From assembly GCA_965224235.1 (NCBI GenBank), contig CBDCYP010000002.1, positions 2,046,001-2,110,000 of the forward strand: 64,000 bases of DNA, written 5' to 3'. The translations under genes and the position numbers were made by a program. Shown here piece after piece: positions 9,138 through 17,811 of this stretch (its first letter is position 1; each line of letters opens with the position of its first letter). The notes under the pieces are model-generated. The model saw nothing but the letters and a program-made list of their open reading frames with translations. It did not search any database and was not told the origin of the DNA. Origin of the DNA: G958295935 sp965224235. Lineage in GTDB: Bacteria > Chloroflexota > Dehalococcoidia > Lucifugimonadales > Lucifugimonadaceae.

Positions 9138-10394
9138 TCATTTGATACTTGCGCGTTTTTTGGCCGACGCCGGCCCCTGTCCCCGCCGGCCCGAATCCAC
9201 TTTGCCGTCTTTCGCCTCACCGGAACGCGATGGACTTCGCGCCGCAACCCTGCCGCGTGCGATCGCTTCGTCACCGTACCGCTCCCTAATTCTGTCGATG
9301 GCGCCGCTCACCGCCGAGTCGTCAGGTTCCGCCACGTCCTCCATAAGCGCCAACTGTCCCTCGCGCTCGTTCAGCCCGCTCACCGCAACGCCAACCAACC
9401 GCACTGGTCGATTGCGTTCCCGCAGCGCGGCGTTTAGCAATGCCCGCGCCGATTCGTAGATCATCGTGTCGCCATCGATACCAGTGGCGAGGGTGCGTTG
9501 CCGATTTACAGTCACAAAGTCGTCGTAACGCAGTTTTATGGCAACAACGCGGGCCTGTCGTCTGACCCTCCGTAATCGTCGTCCCACCTTCTCGGACAAG
9601 GTCAGAATCACAGAGTCGAGCCGAGACCGATCCGAAACGTCATAGTCAAACGTCGTCTCTGCGCTGACGGACTTCGCGTCTTGTCGATCGCTCAACAAGT
9701 CGCTGCCTTCGCCCGTCGCCCGTCGCCTCAAGTGCGCGGCCTGCCGTTCTCCGACGGCTCTGCGAAGCACCCCAATTGGGGTTTCCGCGATCTGGCCGAG
9801 GGATTCGATGCCGAGCGCGTGTAGCCTATCGGCCGCCTTTGGCCCGATCCCCGGCAGTTTCCTGATGGGAAGCGGAGCGAAAAATTCGGCGGCATCCTGC
9901 GGTTGAATTAACAGGAGACCGTCCGGCTTCGATTCGCCGGAGGCAACCTTGGCGACCAGCCGGTTGTGGCCTATGCCTATCGAGGCGACAATCGACAGTT
10001 CGTCACTGACCCGGCGCTTGATGGACATCGCCGACTCCGCCGGTGGACCGTAAATCCTCTCCATGCCGGTCATGTCGAGATAAGCCTCATCGACGCTCAC
10101 GGGCTCCACAACGGGCGAGAAGTCCCGCAGTATGTCCATGAATTTCCGGCTGACTTCTCCGTACTGCCCGTGATTCGGGGAGATGAAGATCGCGTGGGGC
10201 GCAAGATGCCGAGCAGTAGACATCGGCATGGCAGAACGCACATCGAATGCCCGCACCTCGTACGATGCGGCGCTGACCACGCCCCGCGGCCCCGCGCCGC
10301 CTACGACCACAGGCTTGCCTGCCAGAGACGGGTCGCGAGACCTTTCGACGGCCACGAAGAACGCGTCCAGGTCAACGTGGAATATGGTTCGCAC
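9138..10394 (-). CDS. dinB: DNA polymerase IV (Y-family translesion polymerase)
   Basis: This is an error-prone polymerase that copies past damaged bases. The palm carries FHVDLDAFF near the N-terminus and SVDEAYLD, which supply the catalytic acidic residues. The thumb helix-hairpin-helix reads KLPGIGPKAADRL, and the little-finger domain is present. GTG at 10394 is preferred because Pol IV proteins begin a few residues before the first Asp and AAAGG lies seven bases upstream; TTG at 10412 would add six residues. The C-terminal 40 residues are basic and low complexity, and no clear beta-clamp motif was picked out. It is a single gene, with no sign of a LexA box that I could recognise. Confidence 0.93.
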   Translation of the reverse strand: MRTIFHVDLDAFFVAVERSRDPSLAGKPVVVGGAGPRGVVSAASYEVRAFDVRSAMPMSTARHLAPHAIFISPNHGQYGEVSRKFMDILRDFSPVVEPVSVDEAYLDMTGMERIYGPPAESAMSIKRRVSDELSIVASIGIGHNRLVAKVASGESKPDGLLLIQPQDAAEFFAPLPIRKLPGIGPKAADRLHALGIESLGQIAETPIGVLRRAVGERQAAHLRRRATGEGSDLLSDRQDAKSVSAETTFDYDVSDRSRLDSVILTLSEKVGRRLRRVRRQARVVAIKLRYDDFVTVNRQRTLATGIDGDTMIYESARALLNAALRERNRPVRLVGVAVSGLNEREGQLALMEDVAEPDDSAVSGAIDRIRERYGDEAIARGRVAARSPSRSGEAKDGKVDSGRRGQGPASAKKRASIK

Positions 10395-10570
10395 CGGTTT
10401 GGCCTTTCGCAACGAGCCTGGAGCGGTGGCCGGAGGGTTAAGAAACTATTTCAGTAATACCCTTCAAATAGCTAAACCCGTTTCTGGCGCCCTCTGAATT
10501 CCCGGTTTCGCGAGAATCACCGTGGCGTTGATCCGACCACATGAGGGAACGACATTGGCGGCTGCGCCCC

Positions 10571-10600
10571 ACGGCGGGTTTCAAATCTGCCTCTCCGCCA
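10571..10600. repeat. Degenerate copy of the dispersed palindromic repeat
   Basis: GGCGGGTTTCAAATCTGCC is a decayed version of the palindrome core found at 4295 and 11073. It lies between ribH and dinB. Confidence 0.45.
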
Positions 10601-10617
10601 CACCTTCGAGATGGATT

Positions 10618-11034
10618 CTAGGACTCCAACGCCTTGGCAAGCCCGGCCATTTCGACCGCTGCGTCGGCGTAATCAGCGCCCTGGCCCACCCGGGCAACGG
10701 CTTGCTCCGCATTGTCTGTCGTGAGCACCCCGAAGATTACCGGCTTACCGGAATCCAGCGCAACGCGGGTGATGCCCATGGAGGCGCCATACGCGACATG
10801 ATCGAAGTGAGCTGTCTCGCCCCTTATAACCGCGCCAAGGCATATGACTACGTCGATATCGTCGAGGACCGCCATTTTCATGGCGACAAAGGGCAGGTCG
10901 AAAGAGCCGGGCGCCCACGCTACCAGCATCTCGTCCGAGTCGATGCCATGGTCAGTCAGGCGCGCAACGCAGCGCTCCAGCATTTGACCGGTTACATACT
11001 CATTGAATCGGGCAACGGCGATCGCAACTTTCAC
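10618..11034 (-). CDS. ribH: 6,7-dimethyl-8-ribityllumazine synthase
   Basis: This enzyme condenses 3,4-dihydroxy-2-butanone 4-phosphate with the ribitylamino-pyrimidine to form lumazine, the penultimate riboflavin step. The small alpha/beta fold shows ARFN at residues 8-11, the PGSFDLP loop, the GAVIRGETAHFDHVA block with the catalytic His, and PVIFGVLTTDN. At 138 residues it is of normal size; family members form pentamers or icosahedra. It is co-oriented with ribBA but separated by 306 bases full of dispersed repeats, so it may have its own promoter. Confidence 0.96.
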   Translation of the reverse strand: MKVAIAVARFNEYVTGQMLERCVARLTDHGIDSDEMLVAWAPGSFDLPFVAMKMAVLDDIDVVICLGAVIRGETAHFDHVAYGASMGITRVALDSGKPVIFGVLTTDNAEQAVARVGQGADYADAAVEMAGLAKALES

Positions 11035-11072
11035 GTCTTACACCCATTCGTTTTATCGCGCCGCCGATTCAA

Positions 11073-11117
11073 TTCGTAGCGGCGGGTTACAAATCCGCCT
11101 TCGGCCTCTCCGATTGG
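11073..11117 (+). repeat. Dispersed palindromic repeat, full-length copy
   Basis: The copy runs from TCGTAGCGGCGGG through AAATCCGCC to CCGATTGGCA and matches the block order at 4295-4342 (opposite strand) and 37841-38032. The ribH-ribBA gap (11035-11340) holds this, another copy at 11221-11245, and no gene that I can see. Confidence 0.65.
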
Positions 11118-11220
11118 CAAAGATATCAGCGTCCTCATCCATATACCATCTCATTCTGATAACAAGTTGTCATGATGCGGCCATAAACACGACAGGGGTG
11201 GGCGTGCCAGGCGAGGGACC

Positions 11221-11245
11221 GGGTGGGTTTGAAACCCGTCACTAC
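11221..11245 (-). repeat. Dispersed palindromic repeat, short copy
   Basis: GGGTGGGTTTGAAACCCGTC followed by ACTAC is a core copy of the same repeat family, in the ribH-ribBA gap. Confidence 0.55.
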
Positions 11246-11340
11246 GGATATGGTCGTTCGTGGCGCATCTATAACGAATTGGTCCTACACCTCATCCGCG
11301 GGCCTGCAAGGACCGGCGGCATTCGCTCCGGGATTCGAAC

Positions 11341-12573
11341 TTAGTCTGATTGGCCGATATTTAACAGGTGGCCCATCTTTTCCTGCTTCGTTTTGAGGTA
11401 GAGGCGGTTTTCGTCCCGTGCTGGCGCCACAATCGGCACGCGCTCGACCATCTCGAGGCCGAACCCCTGCAATCCGATCAGTTTTTTAGGATTGTTTGTC
11501 AGAGCCCTGAACCTTCTGACCCCTAGGTCCCGAAGGATTTGGGCGCCAACGCCATACTTCCGCAGGTCCATCGGGAAACCAAGTTTCTCGTTGGCTTCCA
11601 CGGTGTCCAGTCCCTGGTCCTGCAGGGCATAAGCCCTGAGCTTATTGTGCAGACCGATGCCGCGGCCTTCTTGCCGCATCAAAATGAAGACGCCGCGTTG
11701 TTCGGCCTCGATGGCCTGCAGGGCCATAGCCATCTGATCGCCGCAGTCGCAGCGGAGGCTTCCGAACACGTCCCCGGTCAAACACTCCGAATGCACGCGG
11801 ATCAGAACAGGGGTGTCGTCGTCCACCTCGCCCTTAACCAACGCCACGTGCTCAAGGGCGTCCACAGTGCTGCGGTACGCAATTGCCGTAAAGTCCCCGT
11901 GTCTTGTGGGCAGATGGGTCTCGGCCACGCGTTGCACCAGTTTTTCTGTTGCCATTCGAAACGAGATCAGATCGGCGACGGTCACGATAGGAAGATCGTA
12001 TTTTCGTGAGATCGTCTCGAGTTGCGGCATTCGGGCCATCGTGCCGTCTTCATTCATGATCTCGCAGATGACCGCGGCGGGGCGTTGTCCGGCCAGCAGC
12101 GCCAGGTCAACGGACGCCTCCGTCTGACCGGACCGGACCAGCACGCCGCCATCGTGGTACGTCAGGGGAAAGATGTGGCCGGGTCTCGCAAACTCCGACG
12201 AATGGGAGGCGTCATCAGCCAGCAACTTGATCGTCCGGGCGCGGTCCGCGGCTGAGATGCCCGTCGTCACGCCGGAAAGCGCGTCGACCGACACCGTAAA
12301 CGCCGTGCCCAACGGCGCGGTGTTCTTGTTCACCATCGGGGGAAGTTCAAGCCGGTCGAGGTCGACTTTTTGCATAGGTACGCAGATGAGTCCGCGCCCG
12401 TGCCGTGCCATGAAGTTGACGGCCTCCGGCGTAACCATTTCGGCCGCCATCGCAAAATCGCCCTCGTTTTCGCGTTCCTCATCGTCGACGATGATGACGA
12501 TCCCGCCCGAGCGAAACTTGTCTATGGCCCGCGTGACCGAAGTCGCTGCGGTTGTGGTCATCTCGTCAGGCAT
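11341..12573 (-). CDS. ribBA: Bifunctional 3,4-dihydroxy-2-butanone 4-phosphate synthase / GTP cyclohydrolase II
   Basis: This one protein supplies both entry branches of riboflavin synthesis, from ribulose 5-phosphate and from GTP. The RibB half (about residues 1-205) has VDDEERENEGDF and HGRGLICVPM. The RibA half has the zinc site CLTGDVFGSLRCDC and RQEGRGIGLHNK, both intact. In the RibB half the residue matching E. coli metal-ligand His153 is Gln (RSGQTEAS), and the upstream FPLR is FPLT. The ATG at 12573 overlaps the ribE stop by eight bases, which suggests coupled translation; an open frame also continues to TTG at 12582, which sits too close to its GGAG. ATG at 12561 is another option. 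Confidence 0.93.
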   Translation of the reverse strand: MPDEMTTTAATSVTRAIDKFRSGGIVIIVDDEERENEGDFAMAAEMVTPEAVNFMARHGRGLICVPMQKVDLDRLELPPMVNKNTAPLGTAFTVSVDALSGVTTGISAADRARTIKLLADDASHSSEFARPGHIFPLTYHDGGVLVRSGQTEASVDLALLAGQRPAAVICEIMNEDGTMARMPQLETISRKYDLPIVTVADLISFRMATEKLVQRVAETHLPTRHGDFTAIAYRSTVDALEHVALVKGEVDDDTPVLIRVHSECLTGDVFGSLRCDCGDQMAMALQAIEAEQRGVFILMRQEGRGIGLHNKLRAYALQDQGLDTVEANEKLGFPMDLRKYGVGAQILRDLGVRRFRALTNNPKKLIGLQGFGLEMVERVPIVAPARDENRLYLKTKQEKMGHLLNIGQSD

Positions 12574-13189
12574 CTGAACCAACTCCAGGGTCCTTTTGTG
12601 TTATCGCTGTCAGGTAACCCGCGGTGAGTTGCTCCAGGTACTTAGCGTTTATGTCCGCTTCAAGGTTTACCCTGTCACCAACTTTGCGCGATCTCAAAGT
12701 AGTGTTGTCTATTGTGTACGGAATGATGGCCACCGAAAAGCCGGTATCGCACCGGTCGACGACCGTGAGACTGATCCCGTCCAGAGCGATGAATCCCTTC
12801 TCGACGATGTATCTCATTATATTTGCGGGGGCATCTACGCATACCAGCGTAGAAATTCCGTCAGGAGTCATCCCCGATAATCGTCCGGTACAGTCCACGT
12901 GACCCTGCACCAGGTGCCCGCCTACGCGATCGCCATATGACAACGACCGTTCGAGGTTTACGTCGTCGCCGGCGGCGATTTCGTCGAGGGCAGTCCTGTT
13001 AACGGTTTCGCTCACGGTCTCGACAGTGAACGCGGCATCGTTCTTTTCGACCACTGTCAGACATGCGCCGGACACCAGGATGCTGTCCGAAACACTTAGG
13101 TCATCAAGCGCCTTATTTCCCGAAATGGTGAGTCGCCGGCCATCGTAGCTCTCAACCCGGCCGACCTCTTCGACGATTCCGCTGAACAT
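12566..13189 (-). CDS. ribE: Riboflavin synthase, alpha subunit
   Basis: This enzyme dismutates two lumazine molecules to riboflavin plus the pyrimidine. It begins with the diagnostic MFSGIVEE and contains two lumazine-binding barrels of about 95 residues each. The first holds VSGACLTVV and RVGGHLVQGHVD, the second GFIALDGISLTVV. At 207 residues it is full length. It lies between ribD and ribBA and overlaps the latter. There is a 160-base gap on the ribD side without any recognisable FMN riboswitch. Confidence 0.96.
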   Translation of the reverse strand: MFSGIVEEVGRVESYDGRRLTISGNKALDDLSVSDSILVSGACLTVVEKNDAAFTVETVSETVNRTALDEIAAGDDVNLERSLSYGDRVGGHLVQGHVDCTGRLSGMTPDGISTLVCVDAPANIMRYIVEKGFIALDGISLTVVDRCDTGFSVAIIPYTIDNTTLRSRKVGDRVNLEADINAKYLEQLTAGYLTAITQKDPGVGSDA

Positions 13190-13349
13190 GTCCGGTTCTA
13201 TCGCCTGGTAGCGCTCATGAATTTACGTGCCGCGGTCAGATAAGAAAGCAGGTCGCCAATCGCCAGTGGTTAATGAGAACAACCCGAAAATGACGAACCG
13301 CCGCCGATGTTCCACGATGATATTGCCTCGCAGGTTGACACTTTCAAGG

Positions 13350-14447
13350 TCACGCCTTCTTCGGTATGTAACCGGTCGTCAGTATATCCAGCCCCAACTG
13401 CGTGCGGCGAACGTTTACCAGCCTGAGCGCGTCCCCTATATATCTCACCCCGCTGCCGCCTACAGGCGTCGGGGCGTTTTTGCCTCCGACGATGACCGGG
13501 GCGACAAATGCCGCCACCTTGTCCACGAGAAGTTCGTCGAAAAGCGTGCCGAGTATTGAACCGCCACCTTCAAACAGCGCGTTATGAACGTCCCGCAGCC
13601 CCAGAAAGGAGATCAGCCGTTGGAGGTCCACCCGCCCGCAACGCGTGCGTAGCTGGACCACGTCGACGTTACTCGCCGGAGGGTTTACCTCGGTACCGTG
13701 TCCGACGGCCCATATCACCTGACCTGGTTCGGCGAACACCCTGGAATCCCGCGGTATACGGCCATTGGTGTCCACGACCACGCGCAAAACCGGCCGGCCG
13801 GTCTGTTCACCCCGGCTGCCGCGGGCAGTCAGCCTCGGGTTGTCCTTCAACACAGTTCCGGCGCCAACGATCACCGCGTCCGACATACCGCGGATGTCGT
13901 GAGCCTGTTGCCGGGCCATCTTGCCGGTTATCCATTGTGAATTGCCGGAATGCGTAGCGATCTTACCGTCGAGGCTCATCGCGAACTTGGCCGTTACAAA
14001 CGGCAGGCCGGTGCGAATATGCTTGCTGTAGCCCTCGATAAGTTCCAGCGCCTCTCGGCGGAACTCGCCGGCGCAGTCCGTCACAACGTCAATTCCAGCC
14101 GATTGGAGCAGGGCGAAACCCTTGCCGTTAACAGAGTGGTTAGGGTCCTCGATCGGACATTCGACCCGGGTGATGCCGGACTCGATAATGGCGTCGGTAC
14201 AGGGCGGGGAAACTCCCTTGAACCCGTGCGGTTCCAGCGTGCAGATCAGCGTGCCGCCGCGCGCCGCGCCGGCTGCATCGAGGAGAGCGGCCACCTCGGC
14301 GTGGTGGCCCGGTCTGGCCTGCGTACGACCCTCCCCGACAATCTTGCCGTCCTTCACGACGACCGCGCCAACGGGCGGCCGCGGCGCAACCCCGCCGGCG
14401 GCCTGTCTGGCCAGATCAAGCGCTCGTCGAAGGAACGGATCGGTCAT
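13350..14447 (-). CDS. ribD: Bifunctional pyrimidine deaminase / reductase of riboflavin synthesis
   Basis: The N-terminal half deaminates and the C-terminal half (from about residue 145) reduces the pyrimidine made from GTP. The reductase half has TAKFAMSLDGKIA, WITG and the FEGGG nucleotide loop. In the deaminase half HAE (H49) and PPC (C83) align without gaps to the B. subtilis RibG zinc ligands, but the third ligand, normally Cys74 in LEPC, is His (LEPHGFKG). The codon is CAC, so this is not a simple sequencing slip from TGC. The start was set at 14447 (MTDPFLRR); 20 codons upstream are also open. It follows dcd by about 100 bases. Confidence 0.93.
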   Translation of the reverse strand: MTDPFLRRALDLARQAAGGVAPRPPVGAVVVKDGKIVGEGRTQARPGHHAEVAALLDAAGAARGGTLICTLEPHGFKGVSPPCTDAIIESGITRVECPIEDPNHSVNGKGFALLQSAGIDVVTDCAGEFRREALELIEGYSKHIRTGLPFVTAKFAMSLDGKIATHSGNSQWITGKMARQQAHDIRGMSDAVIVGAGTVLKDNPRLTARGSRGEQTGRPVLRVVVDTNGRIPRDSRVFAEPGQVIWAVGHGTEVNPPASNVDVVQLRTRCGRVDLQRLISFLGLRDVHNALFEGGGSILGTLFDELLVDKVAAFVAPVIVGGKNAPTPVGGSGVRYIGDALRLVNVRRTQLGLDILTTGYIPKKA

Positions 14448-14548
14448 TGTTTCGTCATGCCGATCGGGTTTTCGGTGAGGTGAAGTGTAGGGGTTGACTG
14501 CCGGCATACCTTCCGGCGCCCGCCAAACCGGTGACGCAACGGGGAGTT

Positions 14549-15136
14549 CTAGTTGTCACTGTCGCGTCGCTTCGATTCGAAGTCGAGGTGCGCCCTGCTT
14601 GTAGTGGGATCTTTCTGGCCCTGATATCGGCTCCGCAATTCAGGGGAACCATAGGGTCGGTCGACCGGCGTGGACAGTTCGAGAAACGAAATCTGGCCGA
14701 TGCGCATGCCGTAATAGAGCGTGATGGGAATTCGGGACACGTTCGTCAATTCCAGAGTCAGGTGGCCCTTCCAGCCGGGGTCTACGTAGCCCGCCGTGGA
14801 ATGGATCAGCAGGCCTATACGGCCCAGCGAACTCTTTCCCTCCAGCCGGGCCACGAGATCGTTCGGTATCTCGATATGCTCTAGCGTGCTTCCGAGAACG
14901 AACTCCCCTGGATGAAGCATGAACGGAACATCCGCTTCAATCTCCACCGCCTCGGTCAATTCCACCGAGTCCTTGCGCAGATCCAGATAACCAGCCGTGT
15001 TGTTCCGGAACACAAGGACCCGCTTGTCGAAATGCAGGTCCACACTGGCAGGCTGTAGTTCATCGGGGTCGTAGGGATCAATCTTGATCCGGCCTTCTTT
15101 GATGTACTGTCTGATTGTTCGGTCGCTTAAGACCAT
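14549..15136 (-). CDS. dcd: dCTP deaminase, probably bifunctional DCD:DUT type
   Basis: This enzyme makes dUMP or dUTP from dCTP for thymidylate synthesis. The trimeric dUTPase fold shows LQPASVDLHF, GKSSLGRIGLL and DPGWKGHLTLEL. The motif HSTAGYVDPGW and the tail PYGSxxLxSxYQGQxxPTxSR resemble the mycobacterial bifunctional enzyme, which deaminates and removes pyrophosphate in one step, more than E. coli Dcd. The start is ATG 15136, with GGGAGG seven bases upstream; the longer open frame is not supported. At 195 residues it is normal. It may head the riboflavin operon. Bifunctionality is inference from similarity. Confidence 0.92.
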   Translation of the reverse strand: MVLSDRTIRQYIKEGRIKIDPYDPDELQPASVDLHFDKRVLVFRNNTAGYLDLRKDSVELTEAVEIEADVPFMLHPGEFVLGSTLEHIEIPNDLVARLEGKSSLGRIGLLIHSTAGYVDPGWKGHLTLELTNVSRIPITLYYGMRIGQISFLELSTPVDRPYGSPELRSRYQGQKDPTTSRAHLDFESKRRDSDN

Positions 15137-15333
15137 TAACGCCTCCCGGCAGCAGGAACCCGGGCGAATCGACGACGGTTTCGATTCGCCCGCGAATTGT
15201 AACGGCCGGAAAGATGGCGGTCCCATTCGGACGGGAGTACTGAATCGAGATGTCCTGCCTTCGCAGCGTAGACCACGAAGGTAAGACATCGGCGCCGCAA
15301 CCTGGGAGCGGCTGTTTTCGATATCAGGCCGAA

Positions 15334-16296
15334 CTACGGCAATATCGAGAACCCTACTTGAATTGTCGTTGAAAGACTGACATTGCCCGATTCGATCGGC
15401 GTCTTCGACGCGGGCGTAGCGGCCGCAGCTGATTCCATAGCGTATGCGTACTGGCTAACTCTTCCCGAGCCGGACAATTCCTGCAGAAACACCAGCGGCC
15501 CCAGTTTTACTCCAAACGCCTCAGCATAAATCTGTGCCTTGGTGCGGGCATCGTCAACCGCCCGCCGCCGGATTTCGGCCGAGTGCGCCGCCGGATCCCC
15601 CACGGTAAACGACACGTCGTTAATCCTGATCAGATCGCCGCCTATTTCAGCGGCCGCGTCGACAGCCTCATCCGCCAACTCAATATCTCGCACCGTTACC
15701 CGTACCCGATTATTCACCACGTAGCCGGTGATGCGCGGCTCACTGTGTGTCCCTACATCGTCCTTGACCTCGATCCACACCTGATTGGGGTAGATGTTCA
15801 AAGACGAGGTGACGATGTCATCCTCACCCACTCCGAGAGCCCTTAACGCATCCAGAACGTTGTTCATCGATGTCGCCGCTGCGGCTCGCGCTGCGGCTAC
15901 AGTCGCCTCCCTCGATTCGACGGCCACTGAGATGATTACCACGTCTGCGTCAACGTCTTTGGTTCCGACTCCGTCTACCCAAATGCCAGCCAGCCGGCGG
16001 CCCTCGTCTGCGGCCTGACTGCCCGGAACCGCGGCCTGACTGGCCTCCGGCGCAGGCGCTAAGACAGGAGAGGTAGACACGACCTTTTGGGCGTCAGTCG
16101 CAGACTCGGATGTGTTAACGGAAGCAGCGCCACCGGCGCCACTGGTTGATTCGGTCGTCTCGGCCTGTGGTTCTGCCGCGGCGATGGTTGCCGTCGCTGT
16201 GTCCCGATTACCGCTGCAAGCGATCGTCGCTGCGGCGAGGGTGATAGCCATAATGACTGCCACCACTATTGTTGGATTACTGGTTATCTTGCGCAT
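15334..16296 (-). CDS. SIMPL-domain (DUF541) lipoprotein
   Basis: The protein is exported and lipid-anchored: residues 1-27 form a signal peptide ending in the lipobox AATIAC. A low-complexity Ala/Thr/Ser linker follows to about residue 100. The rest is a SIMPL domain, with the typical VVISVAVESREATVAAARAA, GVGEDDIVTSSLNIYP and DDARTKAQIYAEAFGVKLG blocks. SIMPL proteins are small periplasmic or surface proteins linked to stress tolerance in some bacteria, with no agreed biochemical role. AAGGA precedes the ATG. It is co-oriented with the anti-sigma and sigma genes and may belong to that envelope-stress group. Confidence 0.88.
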   Translation of the reverse strand: MRKITSNPTIVVAVIMAITLAAATIACSGNRDTATATIAAAEPQAETTESTSGAGGAASVNTSESATDAQKVVSTSPVLAPAPEASQAAVPGSQAADEGRRLAGIWVDGVGTKDVDADVVIISVAVESREATVAAARAAAATSMNNVLDALRALGVGEDDIVTSSLNIYPNQVWIEVKDDVGTHSEPRITGYVVNNRVRVTVRDIELADEAVDAAAEIGGDLIRINDVSFTVGDPAAHSAEIRRRAVDDARTKAQIYAEAFGVKLGPLVFLQELSGSGRVSQYAYAMESAAAATPASKTPIESGNVSLSTTIQVGFSILP

Positions 16297-16484
16297 CGAC
16301 CTGATTCCTTCCCGGGTGTTTTCTTGGCCATCTGTTGACGAAGGTCCATACGACTCACGTCAGCAGATTTCTCATAGTATCGACGACGCGGGCGCCGCAA
16401 TTGTTCCATCGGGTTTTCGACTGTTCTCCGGCTAACTTGCGAGGGGCAAAGTTTAATTCGAGTGCTGACTCGTAACTCAGTCGG

Positions 16485-17783
16485 TCAAACGTCGGCGTGT
16501 GGCCAAGTCCGACGGGCCGATCGCTGGCGCAACGCCGCCCACAACGCCACCATCAACCCCGCCAACAAAGCGAGTAAAACCTCAAGTTGCCACAGCGGCA
16601 GCGATATTCCCGAATCATCGTGCGCATTGACTTCGACCTGCGCTGACGGCTCATCCGGAATATTCGGGGTGGGAATCGGCCTGGTTGTTGGCTCGGGAGT
16701 CGGCGCTAGTGTCGCCGCAGGTTGAGTTGTTGGCTCGGGAGTCGGCGCTAGTGTCGCCGCAGGTTGAGTTGTTGGCTCGACTTTCGGCACAGCCGTAGCG
16801 GCAGGTTGGGTCGTTGGCTCGACCCTGGCCACGGCCACAACCGCTGGCGCTCGCGTCGTCTTCGCGGATGCGCTAGTGGGCGTTCCCATCGCTGAGACGG
16901 TCTGACGGACTGCCATCGGAACAGTCGTGGCCGCAACCTGGAGCGTTGCCTCAGGTCTGCCGACGGGTGTCACATCCGTCGGGACTTCATCGTTAGCTTC
17001 CGCCTCAACGGCTCGCAGGGAGGTGACCTTCTCGACGACCTTTTCAGTGCGGGTTACGGGTATCTCGACCGCTGCGGTCTCGACGACCTTTTCGGTGCCG
17101 GTTACCTCTTTCTCGACCGCTACGGTCCCGACGACCTTTTCGGTGCGGGTCACCGGTTTCTCGACTACAACAGTCTCAACGGCCTTTTCGGTGCGGGTCA
17201 CAGGTTTCCGCACCACGACAGTGTCAACGACTTTTTCAGCGCGTGTTACCGGATTCTCGACCACGACGGTCTCGATGACCTGTACCACGACCGGCTGGGC
17301 TTCTCCCGTCGTGACCTTTTCAGTAACTATCGTCCCTGCCGCCGGTCCGTCGTATTGGTCCTGAACCAGGTTTTCCGCGTCCGCGGTTGGGGACGATTCC
17401 GACATCGATTCGACCCCCGCCGGTTCGCTCTGCCTGAGAACGTCGGCCACATCGCCCGCGACCAATGCCCCGACCACTAGGGCCAGCACGGCCGCGGTTG
17501 CCGCGGGCGCGTACGTCAGATTGAGTCGCGGAGTCCAGCGCTCTGCCGGAACCATGTCCGGAGTTAGGGCGAACGACCGCGGGGCCGCGGGCGTCTCGAC
17601 GGACCGCAATAGAGCAACCGTCTGCCGGAGCTCCTCGATTTCACGGCCGCGCTCGGTCGATTCGCCGATTTCGCGGCGTACCGCGTCGACCTCGGCAGGG
17701 CTTGCGCTGCCTTCTATGTAGGCGGTGGTCGAATCGTCCAGTTCGTCTTTTCGACCGAACAATCGACGCCACAATGCCGTCAC
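16485..17783 (-). CDS. Putative transmembrane anti-sigma factor with repetitive extracytoplasmic stalk
   Basis: The N-terminal 90 residues are charged and helical, as in cytoplasmic anti-sigma domains, but lack an obvious HxxxCxxC zinc motif. A membrane helix follows at about 93-112. Outside lie five exact-length 16-residue repeats (171-250, pattern ETVVVEKPVTRTEKVV), then four 14-residue units (about 321-375, pattern PEPTTQPAATLAPT). A second membrane helix at about 396-418 ends in an RRTW tail. The GTG at 17783 has AGAGGA eight bases upstream. It directly follows the ECF sigma gene, so holding that sigma inactive is the likely role. The double-membrane, stalked design is unusual. Function is inferred from position and topology. 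Confidence 0.75.
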   Translation of the reverse strand: MTALWRRLFGRKDELDDSTTAYIEGSASPAEVDAVRREIGESTERGREIEELRQTVALLRSVETPAAPRSFALTPDMVPAERWTPRLNLTYAPAATAAVLALVVGALVAGDVADVLRQSEPAGVESMSESSPTADAENLVQDQYDGPAAGTIVTEKVTTGEAQPVVVQVIETVVVENPVTRAEKVVDTVVVRKPVTRTEKAVETVVVEKPVTRTEKVVGTVAVEKEVTGTEKVVETAAVEIPVTRTEKVVEKVTSLRAVEAEANDEVPTDVTPVGRPEATLQVAATTVPMAVRQTVSAMGTPTSASAKTTRAPAVVAVARVEPTTQPAATAVPKVEPTTQPAATLAPTPEPTTQPAATLAPTPEPTTRPIPTPNIPDEPSAQVEVNAHDDSGISLPLWQLEVLLALLAGLMVALWAALRQRSARRTWPHADV

Positions 17784-17811
17784 TTAGCGATCCTCTTCTT
17801 ACCTACAGACG

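Noticed and set aside
11310..11345. T-arm-like GGGATTCGAAC suggesting a tRNA before ribBA
   Set aside because: The bases around it do not pair into a T-stem and no anticodon arm or acceptor stem can be formed on either strand.
13190..15333. FMN riboswitch expected upstream of the riboflavin genes
   Set aside because: None of the conserved RFN blocks is visible upstream of ribE, ribD or dcd.
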